Positions 37,491 to 47,928 of a stretch of DNA of 64,000 bases are shown here, piece after piece. The DNA comes from Paraburkholderia sp. NMBU_R16. Lineage in GTDB: Bacteria; Pseudomonadota; Gammaproteobacteria; Burkholderiales; Burkholderiaceae. The stretch spans positions 25,264 through 89,263 of the forward strand of contig NZ_JAAAYE010000025.1 in NCBI RefSeq assembly GCF_013282575.1, in the 5' to 3' direction. A program made the position numbers and the translations under genes. Each line of letters opens with the position of its first letter. The first letter of the stretch is position 1. Below the pieces are notes generated by a model. It searched no databases. It was not told where the DNA came from and worked only from the letters and a program-made list of their open reading frames with translations.

Positions 37491-38030
37491 ATGAGCCGCT
37501 TTTCGTCCCGCTTTTCGCCCTCGTCCAAGCCGCTAGGCGCGCCCGTCCCGCGGCCTGTGGCCGAAGTGCTTGGGCGCACCGACGCGTTTGCGGCGTTGCG
37601 CGCGGGCGTCGAGCAAACCGCGGCGCTCGAGCGTGCGCTGAGCGAGCTTTTGCCGGCCTATCTCGCGTCGAGCGTCGAGCCGGGCTTCGTGAGGGATGGC
37701 GCGCTGACCTTGTTCGCCGCGCATAGCGCGCTGGCGGCCCGTCTGCGGCATCTCGAGCCGCGGCTCATCGCGGATTTGCAGCAGCGGGGATGGAATATCC
37801 GCACACTTGCCGTGAAGGTACGACCCCGGGCTGCAGCCGAACCGCCGAGACCCAAGGCGGCGCGCATGACACCCCAAGGGGCGCAAGCACTGCAAGCGCT
37901 GAGCGAGACCTTGCCACCTTCCCCGCTCCAGGCGGCGCTCGCGCGGATGGCCGCTCGCCATGGCAAAGCACAGTCGGACGCTGCGCCGCAGGGCGCTGAA
38001 CCACCGGCTCCCATCGACACAAAAAAATAA
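37491..38030 (+). CDS. DciA-family protein (DUF721)
   Basis: 179-residue protein of the DUF721 family; the DciA branch recruits the DnaB replicative helicase in bacteria lacking DnaC. The N-terminal domain (about 15-110) carries VAEVLGRTDAFAALRAG and LLPAYLASSVEPGFVRDG. The C-terminal half is Ala/Pro-rich and disordered. Start ATG 37491 was chosen over one 51 nt upstream that adds Arg-rich residues. A possible -10 (TACAAT) is at 37436-37441. Its stop codon lies inside a strong terminator hairpin. Confidence 0.8.
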   Translation: MSRFSSRFSPSSKPLGAPVPRPVAEVLGRTDAFAALRAGVEQTAALERALSELLPAYLASSVEPGFVRDGALTLFAAHSALAARLRHLEPRLIADLQQRGWNIRTLAVKVRPRAAAEPPRPKAARMTPQGAQALQALSETLPPSPLQAALARMAARHGKAQSDAAPQGAEPPAPIDTKK

Positions 38031-38059
38031 GCGGCTCGAAAGCCGCTTATTTTTTGTGT
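38017..38059. terminator. Bidirectional terminator containing the dciA stop codon
   Basis: A long near-perfect stem (ACACAAAAAA...AAGCGGCT / AGCCGCTTATTTTTTGTGT) with a CGAA loop. The dciA TAA (38028-38030) is inside the left arm. A/T flanks on both strands let it end dciA (+) and lpxC (-) transcripts. Confidence 0.9.
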
Positions 38060-38100
38060 CCGCGAGGCGGGTAACCGCCGCCGCGGTCAGGCGCTTCTCG

Positions 38101-39018
38101 TCAGGCAAATGCCGTCTGCGCGTCGTAACCGAAGCCGCGCGGCGCATGTTGCGCGTCTTCGAACGTGACGATCTCGTACGCGTCCTCGTGAGCAAGCAAT
38201 TCACGCAACAGCACGTTGTTCAGGCCATGCCCCGATTTATACGCCGTGTACGAAGCGAGCAGCGGATGGCCCACGACATAAAGATCGCCGATGGCGTCGA
38301 GCATTTTGTGCTTCACGAATTCGTCGTCGTAGCGCAGGCCGTCGTTGTTCAGAATGCGGTATTCGTCGAGCACGATCGCGTTATCCATACTGCCGCCGCG
38401 AGCGAGGCCCAGTTCGCGCATCGTTTCGACTTCATGCGCAAAGCCGAACGTACGCGCGCGCGCGATCTCGCGCACGTACGAGGTAGTCGCGAAATCGACT
38501 TCCAGCGCCTGCCCCGTCTTGTCGACCGCGGGGTGCCGAAAATCGATGGTGAATTGCAGCTTGAAGCCGAAGTACGGCTCGAGGCGTGCGAACTTGTCGC
38601 CATCGCGCACCTCGACCGGCTGCGTAACCTTGATGAATTTCTTCGCCGCGTTCTGCTCGAGAACGCCGGCCGACTGCATCAGAAACACGAATGAAGCCGC
38701 ACTGCCGTCCATGATCGGGATTTCCTCGGCCGTCACGTCGACATACAAATTATCGATACCGAGGCCGGCACAGGCCGACATCAAATGCTCCACCGTCGAA
38801 ACGCGCGCACCGTCTTTTTGCAGTACCGACGCAAGACGCGTGTCGCCGATGGACATCGCGGAGGCCGGAATGTCGACAGGCGTAGCAAGATCGACGCGTG
38901 AAAACACGATACCGGTGTTTTCAGCGGCCGGGCGGAGCGTCAATTCGACCTTGCGGCCCGAATGGAGGCCGATGCCAACGGTCTTGACGATCGATTTGAT
39001 GGTGCGTTGCTTCAGCAT
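38101..39018 (-). CDS. lpxC: UDP-3-O-acyl-N-acetylglucosamine deacetylase
   Basis: Zinc amidase that commits to lipid A synthesis. The 305-residue protein retains the zinc ligands His78 (STVEHL), His237 and Asp241 ([10 protein letters not shown]), the catalytic base Glu77 and His264 (SGHG). Start ATG 39018 gives [17 protein letters not shown], aligned with LpxC; a longer frame upstream is not coding. It follows the dcw cluster but is separated from ftsZ by 789 nt and has its own promoter. Confidence 0.97.
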   Translation of the reverse strand: MLKQRTIKSIVKTVGIGLHSGRKVELTLRPAAENTGIVFSRVDLATPVDIPASAMSIGDTRLASVLQKDGARVSTVEHLMSACAGLGIDNLYVDVTAEEIPIMDGSAASFVFLMQSAGVLEQNAAKKFIKVTQPVEVRDGDKFARLEPYFGFKLQFTIDFRHPAVDKTGQALEVDFATTSYVREIARARTFGFAHEVETMRELGLARGGSMDNAIVLDEYRILNNDGLRYDDEFVKHKMLDAIGDLYVVGHPLLASYTAYKSGHGLNNVLLRELLAHEDAYEIVTFEDAQHAPRGFGYDAQTAFA

Positions 39019-39070
39019 AGTGGTTTGTCGATTGCTAAATTCAATCGAGCTTCTTATTTCATAGTAGGGA

Positions 39071-39099
39071 TTATACTCCATCCCGGACAGGCTGACAGG
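39071..39099 (-). promoter_or_regulatory. lpxC promoter, sigma-70
   Basis: On the minus strand, -35 CTGTCA (39094-39099) and -10 TATAAT (39071-39076) are 17 bp apart. The predicted leader is about 46 nt. Confidence 0.75.
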
Positions 39100-39373
39100 G
39101 CGTGGAACGTTTCAGTCTGTTTCCCGGCGTTACCCGCTTAAACCGCTGTGCACGCAAAACGTGGGCCAACGTCCGGAATGGAGGCATTCCCGGTCGTCGG
39201 CCCATTACTGCTTGTTACCGACCATCACAAACGCTGCGCATGCGTTGTTGCTGCGACGCAACGCATCGATGCCGATGGCGAATGACTACCCGGCGCCCTG
39301 AGCAGGCGCCGATTCGGCACTCATATCCCGGCGTCTTGACTACGCCGAAACGCGAATGCGGTTGCCGCAGTGC

Positions 39374-39404
39374 GCAAAAACCGACCGCCGCACGCCAGCG
39401 GTCA
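39374..39404 (-). terminator. Orphan minus-strand terminator in the ftsZ-lpxC gap
   Basis: On the minus strand GACCGC/GCGGTC (6 bp, 9-nt loop) is followed by GG and TTTTT. It lies about 370 nt beyond the ftsZ terminator, so a separate minus-strand transcript, possibly a small RNA, may end here. Confidence 0.5.
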
Positions 39405-39774
39405 CAACCGTCGACGTGCGCTGCCCGTTCAGCGCAGGCGTTCCCAGCCGCAATCGGCCTGCGAAACCGCGCATCTTGCCCGCGATGCGCCGGCGTCGCC
39501 CGAAAGACATGCGTCAGCGCGCAAGGCGCCGCTGTCCCTCATCTGGCCGCTCGCTGCCATATACGCCTGTCGCAGAGCGACTCGCAAACCCGCGTGCGCC
39601 GCACGGTGCCCATCCGTGCCGCCGCCACCGACCCCGTGCGCGTCGATAACCGCTCGACACGTTTGGGCGATGCGCCGCGCACGACCGCTCCGAGCGCGCG
39701 CCCCAGGGGACGCGGCCGCCTTGCGCCGTTGCCGTTCAACATGCTCAGCCCTTCTTGTGCGCTTCATCGCGCCG

Positions 39775-39806
39775 AAAAAACGTGCGACGCGCGAGGCGTC
39801 GCACGT
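39775..39806 (-). terminator. Intrinsic terminator after ftsZ
   Basis: On the minus strand ACGTGCGACGC pairs with GCGTCGCACGT (11 bp), followed by TTTTTT, 1 nt after the ftsZ stop. Confidence 0.9.
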
Positions 39807-39807
39807 C

Positions 39808-41013
39808 TTAATCGGCCTGTTTGCGCAAAAACGCCGGAATGTCGTACGTCTCGACGCCCTTTTCCTGGAGCGCCTGGACATGCGAAGCAGCCGTCTCGCG
39901 CGAATTGCGCCACACGGCCGGTGCATCGAACGCACCGTAGTCGCCCGACGCCGTGCGCGAACTCGCGTAGCCGTTTTGCGCGGCCGCGACCGGCTGGTTG
40001 TCGGTACCGGTACGCAAAAGCGTCATCGGCGCCGGCTGCTGCTTCTTCGCCGCGCTCGCCGCTGTACGGCCCAGGCCCGTGGCGACGACCGTCACGCGCA
40101 GCGCATCGCCCATGGCGTCGTCGTAGACCGCACCGAAAATCACCGTTGCGTCTTCCGCCGCATAGCTCTTGATGGTGTTCATCACCTCGCGCGTTTCGGA
40201 CAGGCGCAGCGAACGGCTCGACGTGATGTTCACGAGCACGCCGCGCGCGCCCGAGAGATCCACGCCTTCGAGCAGCGGACTCGCCACGGCCTGCTCCGCC
40301 GCAAGACGGGCGCGATCGACGCCGGCGACGGTCGCCGTGCCCATCATGGCCTTGCCCTGCTCGCCCATGACCGTCTTCACGTCTTCGAAGTCGACGTTGA
40401 CGAGACCGTCCACGTTGATGATTTCGGCAATGCCGGCCACCGCGTTGTTCAGAACGTCGTCCGCGCACTGGAAGCACTTGTCCATCTCGGCGTCATCGCC
40501 CATCACCTCGAACAGCTTGTCGTTCAGGACGACGATCAGCGAGTCGACGTGATCCTCCAGTTGCTGCGAACCTGCTTCTGCCACGCGCATGCGCTTGCCG
40601 CCTTCGAACTCGAACGGCTTGCTGACGACACCGACGGTCAGAATGCCCATCTCTTTCGCGATTTGCGCGACGACCGGTGCCGCACCCGTACCCGTTCCGC
40701 CGCCCATGCCGGCCGTGATGAAGACCATGTGCGCGCCGCGCAGCGCGTCGGCAATCCGCTCGCGGGCTTCTTCCGCCGCGGCGCGCCCCATTTCCGGTTT
40801 GGCGCCCGCACCGAGACCCGTGCTGCCGAGCTGAATCACGCTCGGCGAACGCGAGCGCGAGAGGGCCTGTGCGTCGGTGTTCATGACGACGAAATCGACG
40901 CCCTGCACACCCTTGTTGATCATGTGTTGCACAGCGTTGCCGCCGGCCCCGCCAACGCCCACCACCTTGATGATGGTGCCGCTGGTTTCCGTTTCCAACA
41001 TCTGGAATTCCAT
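39808..41013 (-). CDS. ftsZ: Cell division protein FtsZ
   Basis: Tubulin-like GTPase that forms the Z ring. The 401-residue protein has the tubulin signature GGGTGTG at about 104-110 and the T7 loop [11 protein letters not shown]. After a disordered linker (about 320-385) the C-terminal peptide [11 protein letters not shown] binds FtsA and other partners. GGAGG lies just before ATG 41013; a 26-residue upstream extension was rejected. It is the last gene of the dcw cluster, 110 nt after ftsA, with its own terminator. Confidence 0.97.
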   Translation of the reverse strand: MEFQMLETETSGTIIKVVGVGGAGGNAVQHMINKGVQGVDFVVMNTDAQALSRSRSPSVIQLGSTGLGAGAKPEMGRAAAEEARERIADALRGAHMVFITAGMGGGTGTGAAPVVAQIAKEMGILTVGVVSKPFEFEGGKRMRVAEAGSQQLEDHVDSLIVVLNDKLFEVMGDDAEMDKCFQCADDVLNNAVAGIAEIINVDGLVNVDFEDVKTVMGEQGKAMMGTATVAGVDRARLAAEQAVASPLLEGVDLSGARGVLVNITSSRSLRLSETREVMNTIKSYAAEDATVIFGAVYDDAMGDALRVTVVATGLGRTAASAAKKQQPAPMTLLRTGTDNQPVAAAQNGYASSRTASGDYGAFDAPAVWRNSRETAASHVQALQEKGVETYDIPAFLRKQAD

Positions 41014-41123
41014 ATTGCCTCCGTCAAGAAAAAGATCCCGCTCTTCGGCCGTTATTCGGCAGGGAATCGGGCAACCCCCTGTCGCGCGCAAGCCGCCGGC
41101 ACCGGCGCGAATTCAAAAAGACT

Positions 41124-42356
41124 TCAAAAATTGCCCAGGAACCAATCCTTCATGCGAGTGAAGACCTGCCCCATCGAGCCCGACTGGACAGCGACCTTGC
41201 GTCCGCGCATCCGCTGCGACGAGCCCTCGACGAGCAGCCCCATCGCCGTCGAATAGCGTGGATTGCGCACGACGTCGGCGAGTCCGCCCGCATACTCCGG
41301 CACGCCGATGCGCACCGGTTTGAGAAAAATGTCCTCGCCGAGCTCGACCATGCCCGGCATCATCGATGCACCGCCCGTCAAGACGACGCCCGAACTCAAG
41401 AGCTCCTCGTAACCGGACTCGCGCACGACCTGATGCACGAGCGAGAAGAGCTCCTCGACGCGCGGCTCGATCACGGCCGCGAGTGCTTGGCGCGACAGCG
41501 TGCGCGGCCCGCGCTCGCCGAGCCCCGGCACTTCGATCATCTCGTCCGGATCGGCCAGTGCCTGCTTCGCAATGCCGTAGCCGACCTTGATGTCCTCGGC
41601 GTCGGGCGTCGGCGTGCGCAGCGCCATGGCGATGTCGCTCGTCACCTGATCTCCGGCAATCGGAATGACCGCCGTATGGCGAATCGCGCCTTCGCTGAAG
41701 ATCGCGATGTCCGTCGTGCCGCCGCCGATGTCGACGAGCACCACGCCGAGTTCCTTCTCGTCCTCGGTCAGCACAGCCAGCGATGACGCGAGCGGCTGCA
41801 GAATCAGGTCGTTGACTTCGAGCCCGCAGCGCCGCACGCACTTCACGATGTTTTGCGCCGCCGACACCGCACCGGTCACGATGTGAACCTTCACTTCCAG
41901 ACGGATGCCGCTCATTCCGATGGGCTCGCGCACGTCCTCCTGCCCGTCGATGATGAATTCCTGTGTGAGGATGTGCAGCACCTGCTGGTCCGTCGGGATG
42001 TTGATCGCCTTGGCCGTTTCGATGACGCGCGCCACGTCGGCCTGCGTCACCTCCTTGTCCTTGATCGCCACCATTCCGCTCGAATTGAAGCTGCGGATGT
42101 GACTCCCGGCGATGCCGGTGAACACGTTAGTGATCTTGCAATCGGCCATCAGTTCCGCTTCTTCGAGCGCGCGCTGAATCGATTGCACGGTGGCCTCGAT
42201 GTTCACCACCACGCCTTTTTTGAGCCCCTTCGATTCGCTCTGCCCGAGACCGATCACCTCGTAATGGCCTTCGCCCCTCAGCTCGGCGACGACCGCCACG
42301 ACCTTGGCGGTACCGATGTCGAGGGAGACCAGCAGATCCTTATAGTCTTTACTCAT
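41124..42356 (-). CDS. ftsA: Cell division protein FtsA
   Basis: Actin-like ATPase that anchors FtsZ to the membrane. The 410-residue protein has the Hsp70/actin-fold phosphate loops LVSLDIGTAKVVAVVAE (about 8-24) and LVDIGGGTTDIAIF (about 206-219). A C-terminal amphipathic helix (VFTRMKDWFLGNF) is the membrane-targeting sequence. It follows ftsQ by 40 nt. Confidence 0.97.
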   Translation of the reverse strand: MSKDYKDLLVSLDIGTAKVVAVVAELRGEGHYEVIGLGQSESKGLKKGVVVNIEATVQSIQRALEEAELMADCKITNVFTGIAGSHIRSFNSSGMVAIKDKEVTQADVARVIETAKAINIPTDQQVLHILTQEFIIDGQEDVREPIGMSGIRLEVKVHIVTGAVSAAQNIVKCVRRCGLEVNDLILQPLASSLAVLTEDEKELGVVLVDIGGGTTDIAIFSEGAIRHTAVIPIAGDQVTSDIAMALRTPTPDAEDIKVGYGIAKQALADPDEMIEVPGLGERGPRTLSRQALAAVIEPRVEELFSLVHQVVRESGYEELLSSGVVLTGGASMMPGMVELGEDIFLKPVRIGVPEYAGGLADVVRNPRYSTAMGLLVEGSSQRMRGRKVAVQSGSMGQVFTRMKDWFLGNF

Positions 42357-42396
42357 AGCGTGCTCGTGCGTGTGATGTCTTGTCGTGCTTCATGTG

Positions 42397-43158
42397 TTAC
42401 TTCTTGGCCTTGCCCTTCGTGCCGCCATCGTCGAGAAACCGCATCCCCGCAGCGCGGATCGCGAAGCCATTCGGATAGCGCAAGTCCGCATATTCGATAT
42501 CGTTGCCCCAGCGCGCCGTGACAGCTTTCCATGCAGCGCTGAGCCGATTGGAGCGTTCCGCGAGCGTCGACGGATTGCGCTCCCGGCCGTATTCGATCTG
42601 CATACCGTTCGACAGTTTCACTGTCCACGCATAACGCGGCGAAAGCGTGACCTCGTCGGGCACGGCGCCGAGCGGCGCGAGCCATTTCTTGAAATCGAAA
42701 TAGCGGGCGACGACCTCTTTCGAGGTACCGGCAGGGCCGTCGAACGCAGGCAGTTCCTCGTCGAGTTCGCCCTGGTTCGCGGTGAAGAGATCCCCGTCCA
42801 CACTGACGAGCTGATCGCTGCCCCAGGTCCCGAGCGGCTTGTATTCCTCGAGCGTCACGGCCAGCGCGTTGGGCCAGACACGGCGCACGCTCGCGCGGCG
42901 TACCCACGGCATTTGCTCGAACGCCTGGCGCGCCGCATCGAGATCGACGGTGAAGAAGTTGCCCCGCAGATGACCGACGACACCCGCACGCACGATCGGC
43001 GTGTTGATGTGCTCCGTATCGCCGTCGATGCGAATCGCCGCGAGCGCGAACGACGGGCGTTGCGCGAGCCAGATCCCGCCCGCCGCGACGAGCGCGACGA
43101 GCACCAGCGCGAACAGCACGTTGGCGGCGAGATTGAGCTGGCGAACGTTGCTCCACAT
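42397..43158 (-). CDS. ftsQ: Cell division protein FtsQ
   Basis: 253-residue bitopic protein of the FtsQLB complex. One membrane segment at about 13-32 (VLFALVLVALVAAGGIWLA) is followed by a periplasmic POTRA domain (about 38-105, RIDGDTEHINTPIV) and the FtsQ beta-domain. It follows ddl by 10 nt and ends 40 nt before ftsA. Confidence 0.95.
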   Translation of the reverse strand: MWSNVRQLNLAANVLFALVLVALVAAGGIWLAQRPSFALAAIRIDGDTEHINTPIVRAGVVGHLRGNFFTVDLDAARQAFEQMPWVRRASVRRVWPNALAVTLEEYKPLGTWGSDQLVSVDGDLFTANQGELDEELPAFDGPAGTSKEVVARYFDFKKWLAPLGAVPDEVTLSPRYAWTVKLSNGMQIEYGRERNPSTLAERSNRLSAAWKAVTARWGNDIEYADLRYPNGFAIRAAGMRFLDDGGTKGKAKK

Positions 43159-43168
43159 GATCGTTGTC

Positions 43169-44119
43169 TCAGTCCTCGAGAGTCAGCGCCAGCACGGCGA
43201 CGACCAGTTCCGGATAACTGATGCCGACGGCGCGCGCCGCTTTCGGCGGCAGCGAGTGATCGGTCATACCCGGGGCCGTATTCACTTCGAGAAAAAACGG
43301 GTTGCCGGCCGCATCGAGCATGAAGTCGGCTCGGCCCCAATCGGAGCAGCCGAGCACGTCGAACGCGCGGCGCGAGAGAGCCTTCAGCCGCGCCTCCTCG
43401 CTCGCGGGCAAACCGCACGGAATCAGGTACTGCGTGTCGTTCGCGATGTACTTCGCGTGATAGTCGTAAAACTCGCCCGCCGGTACGATGCGAATGATCG
43501 GCAGATCGAGGTCGCCCGCAATGCAGGCCGTGTATTCGCCCCCGCCTTCGATGCTCTTCTCGACGAGCACGATCTTGTCGAATTTGGCCGCCTCCTCGAG
43601 CGCGGCCGCTAGTGCGTCGGCACGAGCGACCTTCGTCACGGCGACGCTCGATCCCTCGCTCGCCGGCTTCACGAAGAGCGGCAGCCCGAGCTTCGCGACG
43701 ATCTCGGGTGCGCGAGCCGCATAATCGTCGCCGCGCAGTACGGTCTCGAACGGCGGTGTCGGCACGCCCGTTTGTTGCCAGACGAGCTTCGTGCGGAATT
43801 TGTCGAGCCCAAGCGCCGAGCCCAGTACACCGCTGCCCGTATAGCGGATGCCGTAAAAGTCCAGCGCGCCCTGCAGCTGGCCGTTCTCGCCGTAGCCGCC
43901 GTGCAGCGCGATGAACGCACGCTCGAAGCCCTCCGCCTTCAGCTCCGAGAGCTCGCGCTCGGCTGGATCGAACGGATGAGCATCGATGCCCGCGTTGCGC
44001 AGCCCTTCGAGCACGAGCCGCCCCGAGTTGAGCGAAACCTCGCGCTCGGCCGACACGCCGCCCATCAACACGGCAACCTTGCCGAAACGTTTTGGATCGA
44101 TAGTCATGCTGCCACTCAT
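43169..44119 (-). CDS. ddl: D-alanine--D-alanine ligase
   Basis: ATP-grasp enzyme that joins two D-alanines for the peptidoglycan stem. The 316-residue protein shows [12 protein letters not shown], the Lys of [14 protein letters not shown], and the metal/nucleotide segment [13 protein letters not shown]. Position in the dcw cluster makes it the DdlB type. It follows murC by 43 nt, the first non-overlapping junction after a run of overlaps. Confidence 0.95.
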   Translation of the reverse strand: MSGSMTIDPKRFGKVAVLMGGVSAEREVSLNSGRLVLEGLRNAGIDAHPFDPAERELSELKAEGFERAFIALHGGYGENGQLQGALDFYGIRYTGSGVLGSALGLDKFRTKLVWQQTGVPTPPFETVLRGDDYAARAPEIVAKLGLPLFVKPASEGSSVAVTKVARADALAAALEEAAKFDKIVLVEKSIEGGGEYTACIAGDLDLPIIRIVPAGEFYDYHAKYIANDTQYLIPCGLPASEEARLKALSRRAFDVLGCSDWGRADFMLDAAGNPFFLEVNTAPGMTDHSLPPKAARAVGISYPELVVAVLALTLED

Positions 44120-44162
44120 GCCAGCCTCCCTCGGGAGCAGCGGACGATAGTGAGCTTGCGGG

Positions 44163-45554
44163 TCATGTCTTCACCTCTTGCGCGAGTCGTCCCGGCACGG
44201 TACCGATCGATCCCGCGCCCATCGTGATCACTACATCGCCGTCGCGCACGAGCGTCGACAGCGCCTCCGGTACGTCGTCGACCGTTTCGACGAATACCGG
44301 TTCAACCTTGCCTGCCACGCGAACCGCGCGCGCGAGCGAGCGCCCGTCCGCCGCGACGATCGGCGCTTCTCCGGCCGCGTAGACTTCGGTCAGCACGAGG
44401 GCGTCGACGCTCGACAGAACGTTGACGAAATCCTCGAAACAATCGCGTGTGCGTGTATACCGGTGCGGCTGGAACGCGAGCACGAGCCGCTTGTCGGGAA
44501 AAGCGCCGCGCGCTGCCGCGATCGTCGCGGCCATCTCCACGGGGTGATGTCCGTAGTCATCGATGAGCGCGAAGTGCCCGCCTGCCGCGATGGCCACGTC
44601 GCCGTAGCGCTGAAAACGCCGCCCTACGCCGGTGAACTCCGCGAGCGCGCGCTGAATGTCGGCGTCCGACACCTCGAGCTCGGTCGCAATCGCAATCGCC
44701 GCGAGCGCGTTTTGCACGTTGTGCAAGCCCGGCATGTTGAGGACGATATCGAGCGGCGGCGTATCCTCGCGCATTGCCGTGAAGTACATCTTGCCTTCGC
44801 GTGGGACGACGTTGACGCCGCGCACCTGCGCATCGGCCGCGAAACCGTAGCGGATGACCGGCTTCGAGACAAATGGCAAAATCTCGCGCACGTTCGGATC
44901 GTCGACGCAGAGCACCGCAATGCCATAAAACGGCAACCGGTGCGTGAATTCGATGAACGCCTGCTTGAGCCGGGCAAAGTCATGCCCGTAGGTGTCCATG
45001 TGATCCGCATCGATGTTGGTCACGACTTCGATCACGGGCAGCAGGTTCAAGAACGATGCGTCGGACTCGTCGGCCTCCGCCACGATGAAGTCACCCGTGC
45101 CGAGCCGCGCATTGGCACCGGCGCTCGTGAGGCGCCCTCCGATGACGAATGTCGGATCGAGCCCGCCTGCCGCCAGCACACTGGCCACGAGGCTGGTGGT
45201 CGTCGTCTTGCCGTGCGTGCCGGCGATCGCAATGCCCTGCTTCAGGCGCATCAATTCGGCCAGCATGACTGCGCGCGGCACGATCGGCACGCGCAGCCGC
45301 CGAGCGGCAAGCACTTCGGGGTTGTCGCTGCGCACGGCGGTCGACACGACGACGGCGTCCGCGCCATCGATGTTCGAGGCGTCATGCCCGATTGAAATAC
45401 GCGCACCGAGCGAAGCGAGACGCTCGGTCGTCGCGCTCTTCGCGAGGTCCGAACCGCTCACCTGATAGCCGAGATTGGCGAGTACTTCCGCGATACCGCT
45501 CATGCCGGCGCCACCGACGCCGACGAAATGAATATGTTTGACGATGTGTTTCAT
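44163..45554 (-). CDS. murC: UDP-N-acetylmuramate--L-alanine ligase
   Basis: Adds L-Ala to UDP-MurNAc, the first cytoplasmic stem-peptide step. The 463-residue Mur ligase starts [20 protein letters not shown] (Rossmann UDP-binding). The ATP loop [12 protein letters not shown] is at about 114-125, followed by ADESDASFL and the HHPVEM segment near 345. Its ATG overlaps the murG stop by 4 nt. Confidence 0.97.
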   Translation of the reverse strand: MKHIVKHIHFVGVGGAGMSGIAEVLANLGYQVSGSDLAKSATTERLASLGARISIGHDASNIDGADAVVVSTAVRSDNPEVLAARRLRVPIVPRAVMLAELMRLKQGIAIAGTHGKTTTTSLVASVLAAGGLDPTFVIGGRLTSAGANARLGTGDFIVAEADESDASFLNLLPVIEVVTNIDADHMDTYGHDFARLKQAFIEFTHRLPFYGIAVLCVDDPNVREILPFVSKPVIRYGFAADAQVRGVNVVPREGKMYFTAMREDTPPLDIVLNMPGLHNVQNALAAIAIATELEVSDADIQRALAEFTGVGRRFQRYGDVAIAAGGHFALIDDYGHHPVEMAATIAAARGAFPDKRLVLAFQPHRYTRTRDCFEDFVNVLSSVDALVLTEVYAAGEAPIVAADGRSLARAVRVAGKVEPVFVETVDDVPEALSTLVRDGDVVITMGAGSIGTVPGRLAQEVKT

Positions 45555-46657
45555 TGCTTTCCTTCCTGACGCGCAAGCGCCACGGCCGCGCAGACTTGCG
45601 CGACACGATCGGTGGCGTCGGGCTTGGCGAGCGCGCGCGCGCGCTCAGCCATTTCGGCGAGCGTTTCCCGCGTAAGCGTGCCCAGCCAATCGGCCAACGC
45701 CTGCGGCGACAAATCGCGTTGCTGCACCAGCACGGCCGCGCCGTGCTTCGATAAAAATTCGGCGTTCGTGGTCTGGTGATCGTCCACGGCATAGGGGAAC
45801 GGCACGAACAGGGCCGCGACGCCGATCGCCGCGATTTCCGCGACAGTCATCGCGCCCGAGCGGCAAATCACGACGTCCGCGTCGGCGTAGGCCGCCGCCA
45901 TATCGTCGATGAACGGCACGAGCGCGAGCGTTCCTCCCTCCGTCAATCCCGCCGCGGCATAGTTCGCCTGCAACGCCTCGATGTGTTTCGCGCCCGCCTG
46001 GTGCACGACGTGCGGACGCGCCTCGGGGGCGAGCAACGCAAGCGCGCATGGCACCACTTCGTTGAGCGCGGCGGCGCCGAGGCTGCCGCCCACGACGAGC
46101 AGCTTGAGCGGGCCGCTGCGGCGCGCATACCGCAGCTTCGGCTCGTCGGCCTGCGTGACGGTGTCGCGCAACGGGTTGCCGGTCCACTCGGCACCGGGCA
46201 GCGCATCCGGAAACGCCACGAGCACACGCCGCGCCAGCTTGGCGAGCACCCGGTTCGCCAGCCCCGCTACCGAATTCTGCTCGTGCAGCACGAGCGGCCG
46301 CCGCGCCAGCGCCGTCATGACACCGGCAGGAAATGTGATGTATCCGCCCATGCCGAGCACGACGTCGGGACGCACGCGGTTCAACGCACGACGGCTTTCG
46401 AGGCAGGCCCGCAACAGATTCAAGGGCAGCGAAAGCTTCGTCTTGAGCCCCTTGCCGCGCAATCCGCCAAAGCGCACATACTCCATCGGAATGCCATGCT
46501 TCGGCACGAGCGAGGCTTCCATGCCAGCCGGATTGCCGAGCCAGACGACGCGCCACCCCCACGCACGCATCCGATGCGCGACGGCGAGGCCGGGGAACAC
46601 GTGCCCCCCGGTTCCTCCCGCCATCACCATCAACGTACGTTGCGGAGTCGTGCTCAT
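45551..46657 (-). CDS. murG: UDP-GlcNAc:lipid I GlcNAc transferase
   Basis: Membrane-associated glycosyltransferase that makes lipid II. The 368-residue protein has the glycine loops [17 protein letters not shown] (12-28) and [16 protein letters not shown] (about 196-211), and the donor-sugar segment [15 protein letters not shown]. Start ATG 46657 overlaps the ftsW stop by 4 nt. A much longer upstream frame runs antiparallel to ftsW codon use and was rejected. Confidence 0.96.
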   Translation of the reverse strand: MSTTPQRTLMVMAGGTGGHVFPGLAVAHRMRAWGWRVVWLGNPAGMEASLVPKHGIPMEYVRFGGLRGKGLKTKLSLPLNLLRACLESRRALNRVRPDVVLGMGGYITFPAGVMTALARRPLVLHEQNSVAGLANRVLAKLARRVLVAFPDALPGAEWTGNPLRDTVTQADEPKLRYARRSGPLKLLVVGGSLGAAALNEVVPCALALLAPEARPHVVHQAGAKHIEALQANYAAAGLTEGGTLALVPFIDDMAAAYADADVVICRSGAMTVAEIAAIGVAALFVPFPYAVDDHQTTNAEFLSKHGAAVLVQQRDLSPQALADWLGTLTRETLAEMAERARALAKPDATDRVAQVCAAVALARQEGKQ

Positions 46658-47928
46658 ACTTTCCCTCCGCGCATGAGCACACGATTCTCGTAGTCCACGC
46701 GCATCAGCACCGCGAGCGCGACGCAGTTGAGCACGATGCCGGAGCCGCCATAGCTGACGAGCGGCAGCGTCAGCCCCTTCGTCGGCAAGATGCCGAGGTT
46801 GACGCCGATATTGATGAACGTTTGCACGCCGAACCACAGTCCGACGCCTTTCGCGACGAGTCCCGCAAAGGTGCGATCGAGCGCGAGCGCCTGCCGACCG
46901 ATCTCGAACGAGCGCCGCACGATCCAGTAAAACAGCAGAATGACGATGAGCACGCCGACAAAGCCGAGTTCCTCGCCGATCACGGCGAGAATGAAGTCGG
47001 TATGCGCTTCCGGCAGATAGTTGAGCTTCTCGACGCTGCCGCCGAGTCCCACGCCAAACCATTCCCCGCGCCCGAATGCGATCAGCGAGTGTGTCAGCTG
47101 ATAGGCCTTGCCCTGCGCGTAGCGATCGTCCCACGGGTCGAGATAGGCGAAGATCCGCTCGCGCCGCCAGGGCGATGCCCAGACGAGCAATCCGAACGTC
47201 GCGATGGCCGTGGCCACGAGCCCGCCGAAGAGCTTGCCGTTCACGCCACCGAGGAACAGCACACCCATCGCAATGGCGGCGATGACCATGAACGCCCCCA
47301 TATCCGGCTCGAGCAGCAGCAGTGCGCCTACGAAGCCGACGGCCAGCGCCATCGGCAAAAAGCCTTTGGCAAAGCTATGCATGTATTCCTGCTTGCGCAC
47401 CGTGTAATTCGCCGCGTAGATCGTGACGGCCAGCTTCATGATCTCGGACGGCTGCATGTTCATGATGCCGAGCGGCAGCCAACGACGCGCGCCGTTCACG
47501 CCCTTGCCGATATGCGGTATGAGCACGATCACGAGCGCCACGAGCGCGACGAGAAAGAACTTTGGCGCGTACTTGTCCCATACCGAGATCGGAATGCGGA
47601 ATACGACCGCCGCGGCGATCGTCGCGACGACGAGCGAGGCGATGTGCCGCACCAGGAACGCGTAGTCGCGATAAGCGGCATATTTCGGCGAATCGGGCAT
47701 GGCGATCGACGCCGAATAAACCATGACGACGCCCAGGCCGATCAGCGCAATCGCGGCCCACAAAAGCGAGTGGTCGTAATCGAGCATGCGCGAGCGCAGC
47801 GGACGGATTCCGCTGACCGCGCTCGCAAGCCCGCCCGCAGCCGTGCGGGCCGCCGTTTCCTTGCGCGTGCCGGAGCCCGCGCCGCGTTCCGTGAAAAACC
47901 GTTGGGTGAGGCGATCCGACCAGCTCAT
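46654..47928 (-). CDS. ftsW: Lipid II polymerase FtsW (SEDS)
   Basis: SEDS-family peptidoglycan glycosyltransferase of the divisome, working with FtsI. The 424-residue protein has a polar N-terminus of about 50 residues ([16 protein letters not shown]) followed by ten predicted membrane segments. Family motifs are [20 protein letters not shown] and VSYGGSGI. Start ATG 47928 overlaps the murD stop (ATGA). Confidence 0.96.
   Translation of the reverse strand: MSWSDRLTQRFFTERGAGSGTRKETAARTAAGGLASAVSGIRPLRSRMLDYDHSLLWAAIALIGLGVVMVYSASIAMPDSPKYAAYRDYAFLVRHIASLVVATIAAAVVFRIPISVWDKYAPKFFLVALVALVIVLIPHIGKGVNGARRWLPLGIMNMQPSEIMKLAVTIYAANYTVRKQEYMHSFAKGFLPMALAVGFVGALLLLEPDMGAFMVIAAIAMGVLFLGGVNGKLFGGLVATAIATFGLLVWASPWRRERIFAYLDPWDDRYAQGKAYQLTHSLIAFGRGEWFGVGLGGSVEKLNYLPEAHTDFILAVIGEELGFVGVLIVILLFYWIVRRSFEIGRQALALDRTFAGLVAKGVGLWFGVQTFINIGVNLGILPTKGLTLPLVSYGGSGIVLNCVALAVLMRVDYENRVLMRGGKV

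Larger units (their letters stand above)
39019..39807. other. 789-nt non-coding gap between ftsZ and lpxC
   Basis: No convincing gene on either strand. It contains the ftsZ terminator (39775-39806), the lpxC promoter, and a dense series of hairpins: 39166-39202, 39241-39267 (8 bp), 39292-39312 (7 bp), 39330-39348, 39384-39404, 39418-39437 (7 bp) and 39470-39491 (7 bp). One is followed by a T tract on the minus strand. Long open frames here are simply extensions of frames opposite ftsZ. Confidence 0.7.

Noticed and set aside
39429..39935. Candidate protein genes in the ftsZ-lpxC gap
   Set aside because: The open frames cross the ftsZ terminator or overlap ftsZ in another frame, are Arg/Ala-rich and resemble nothing I recognise.
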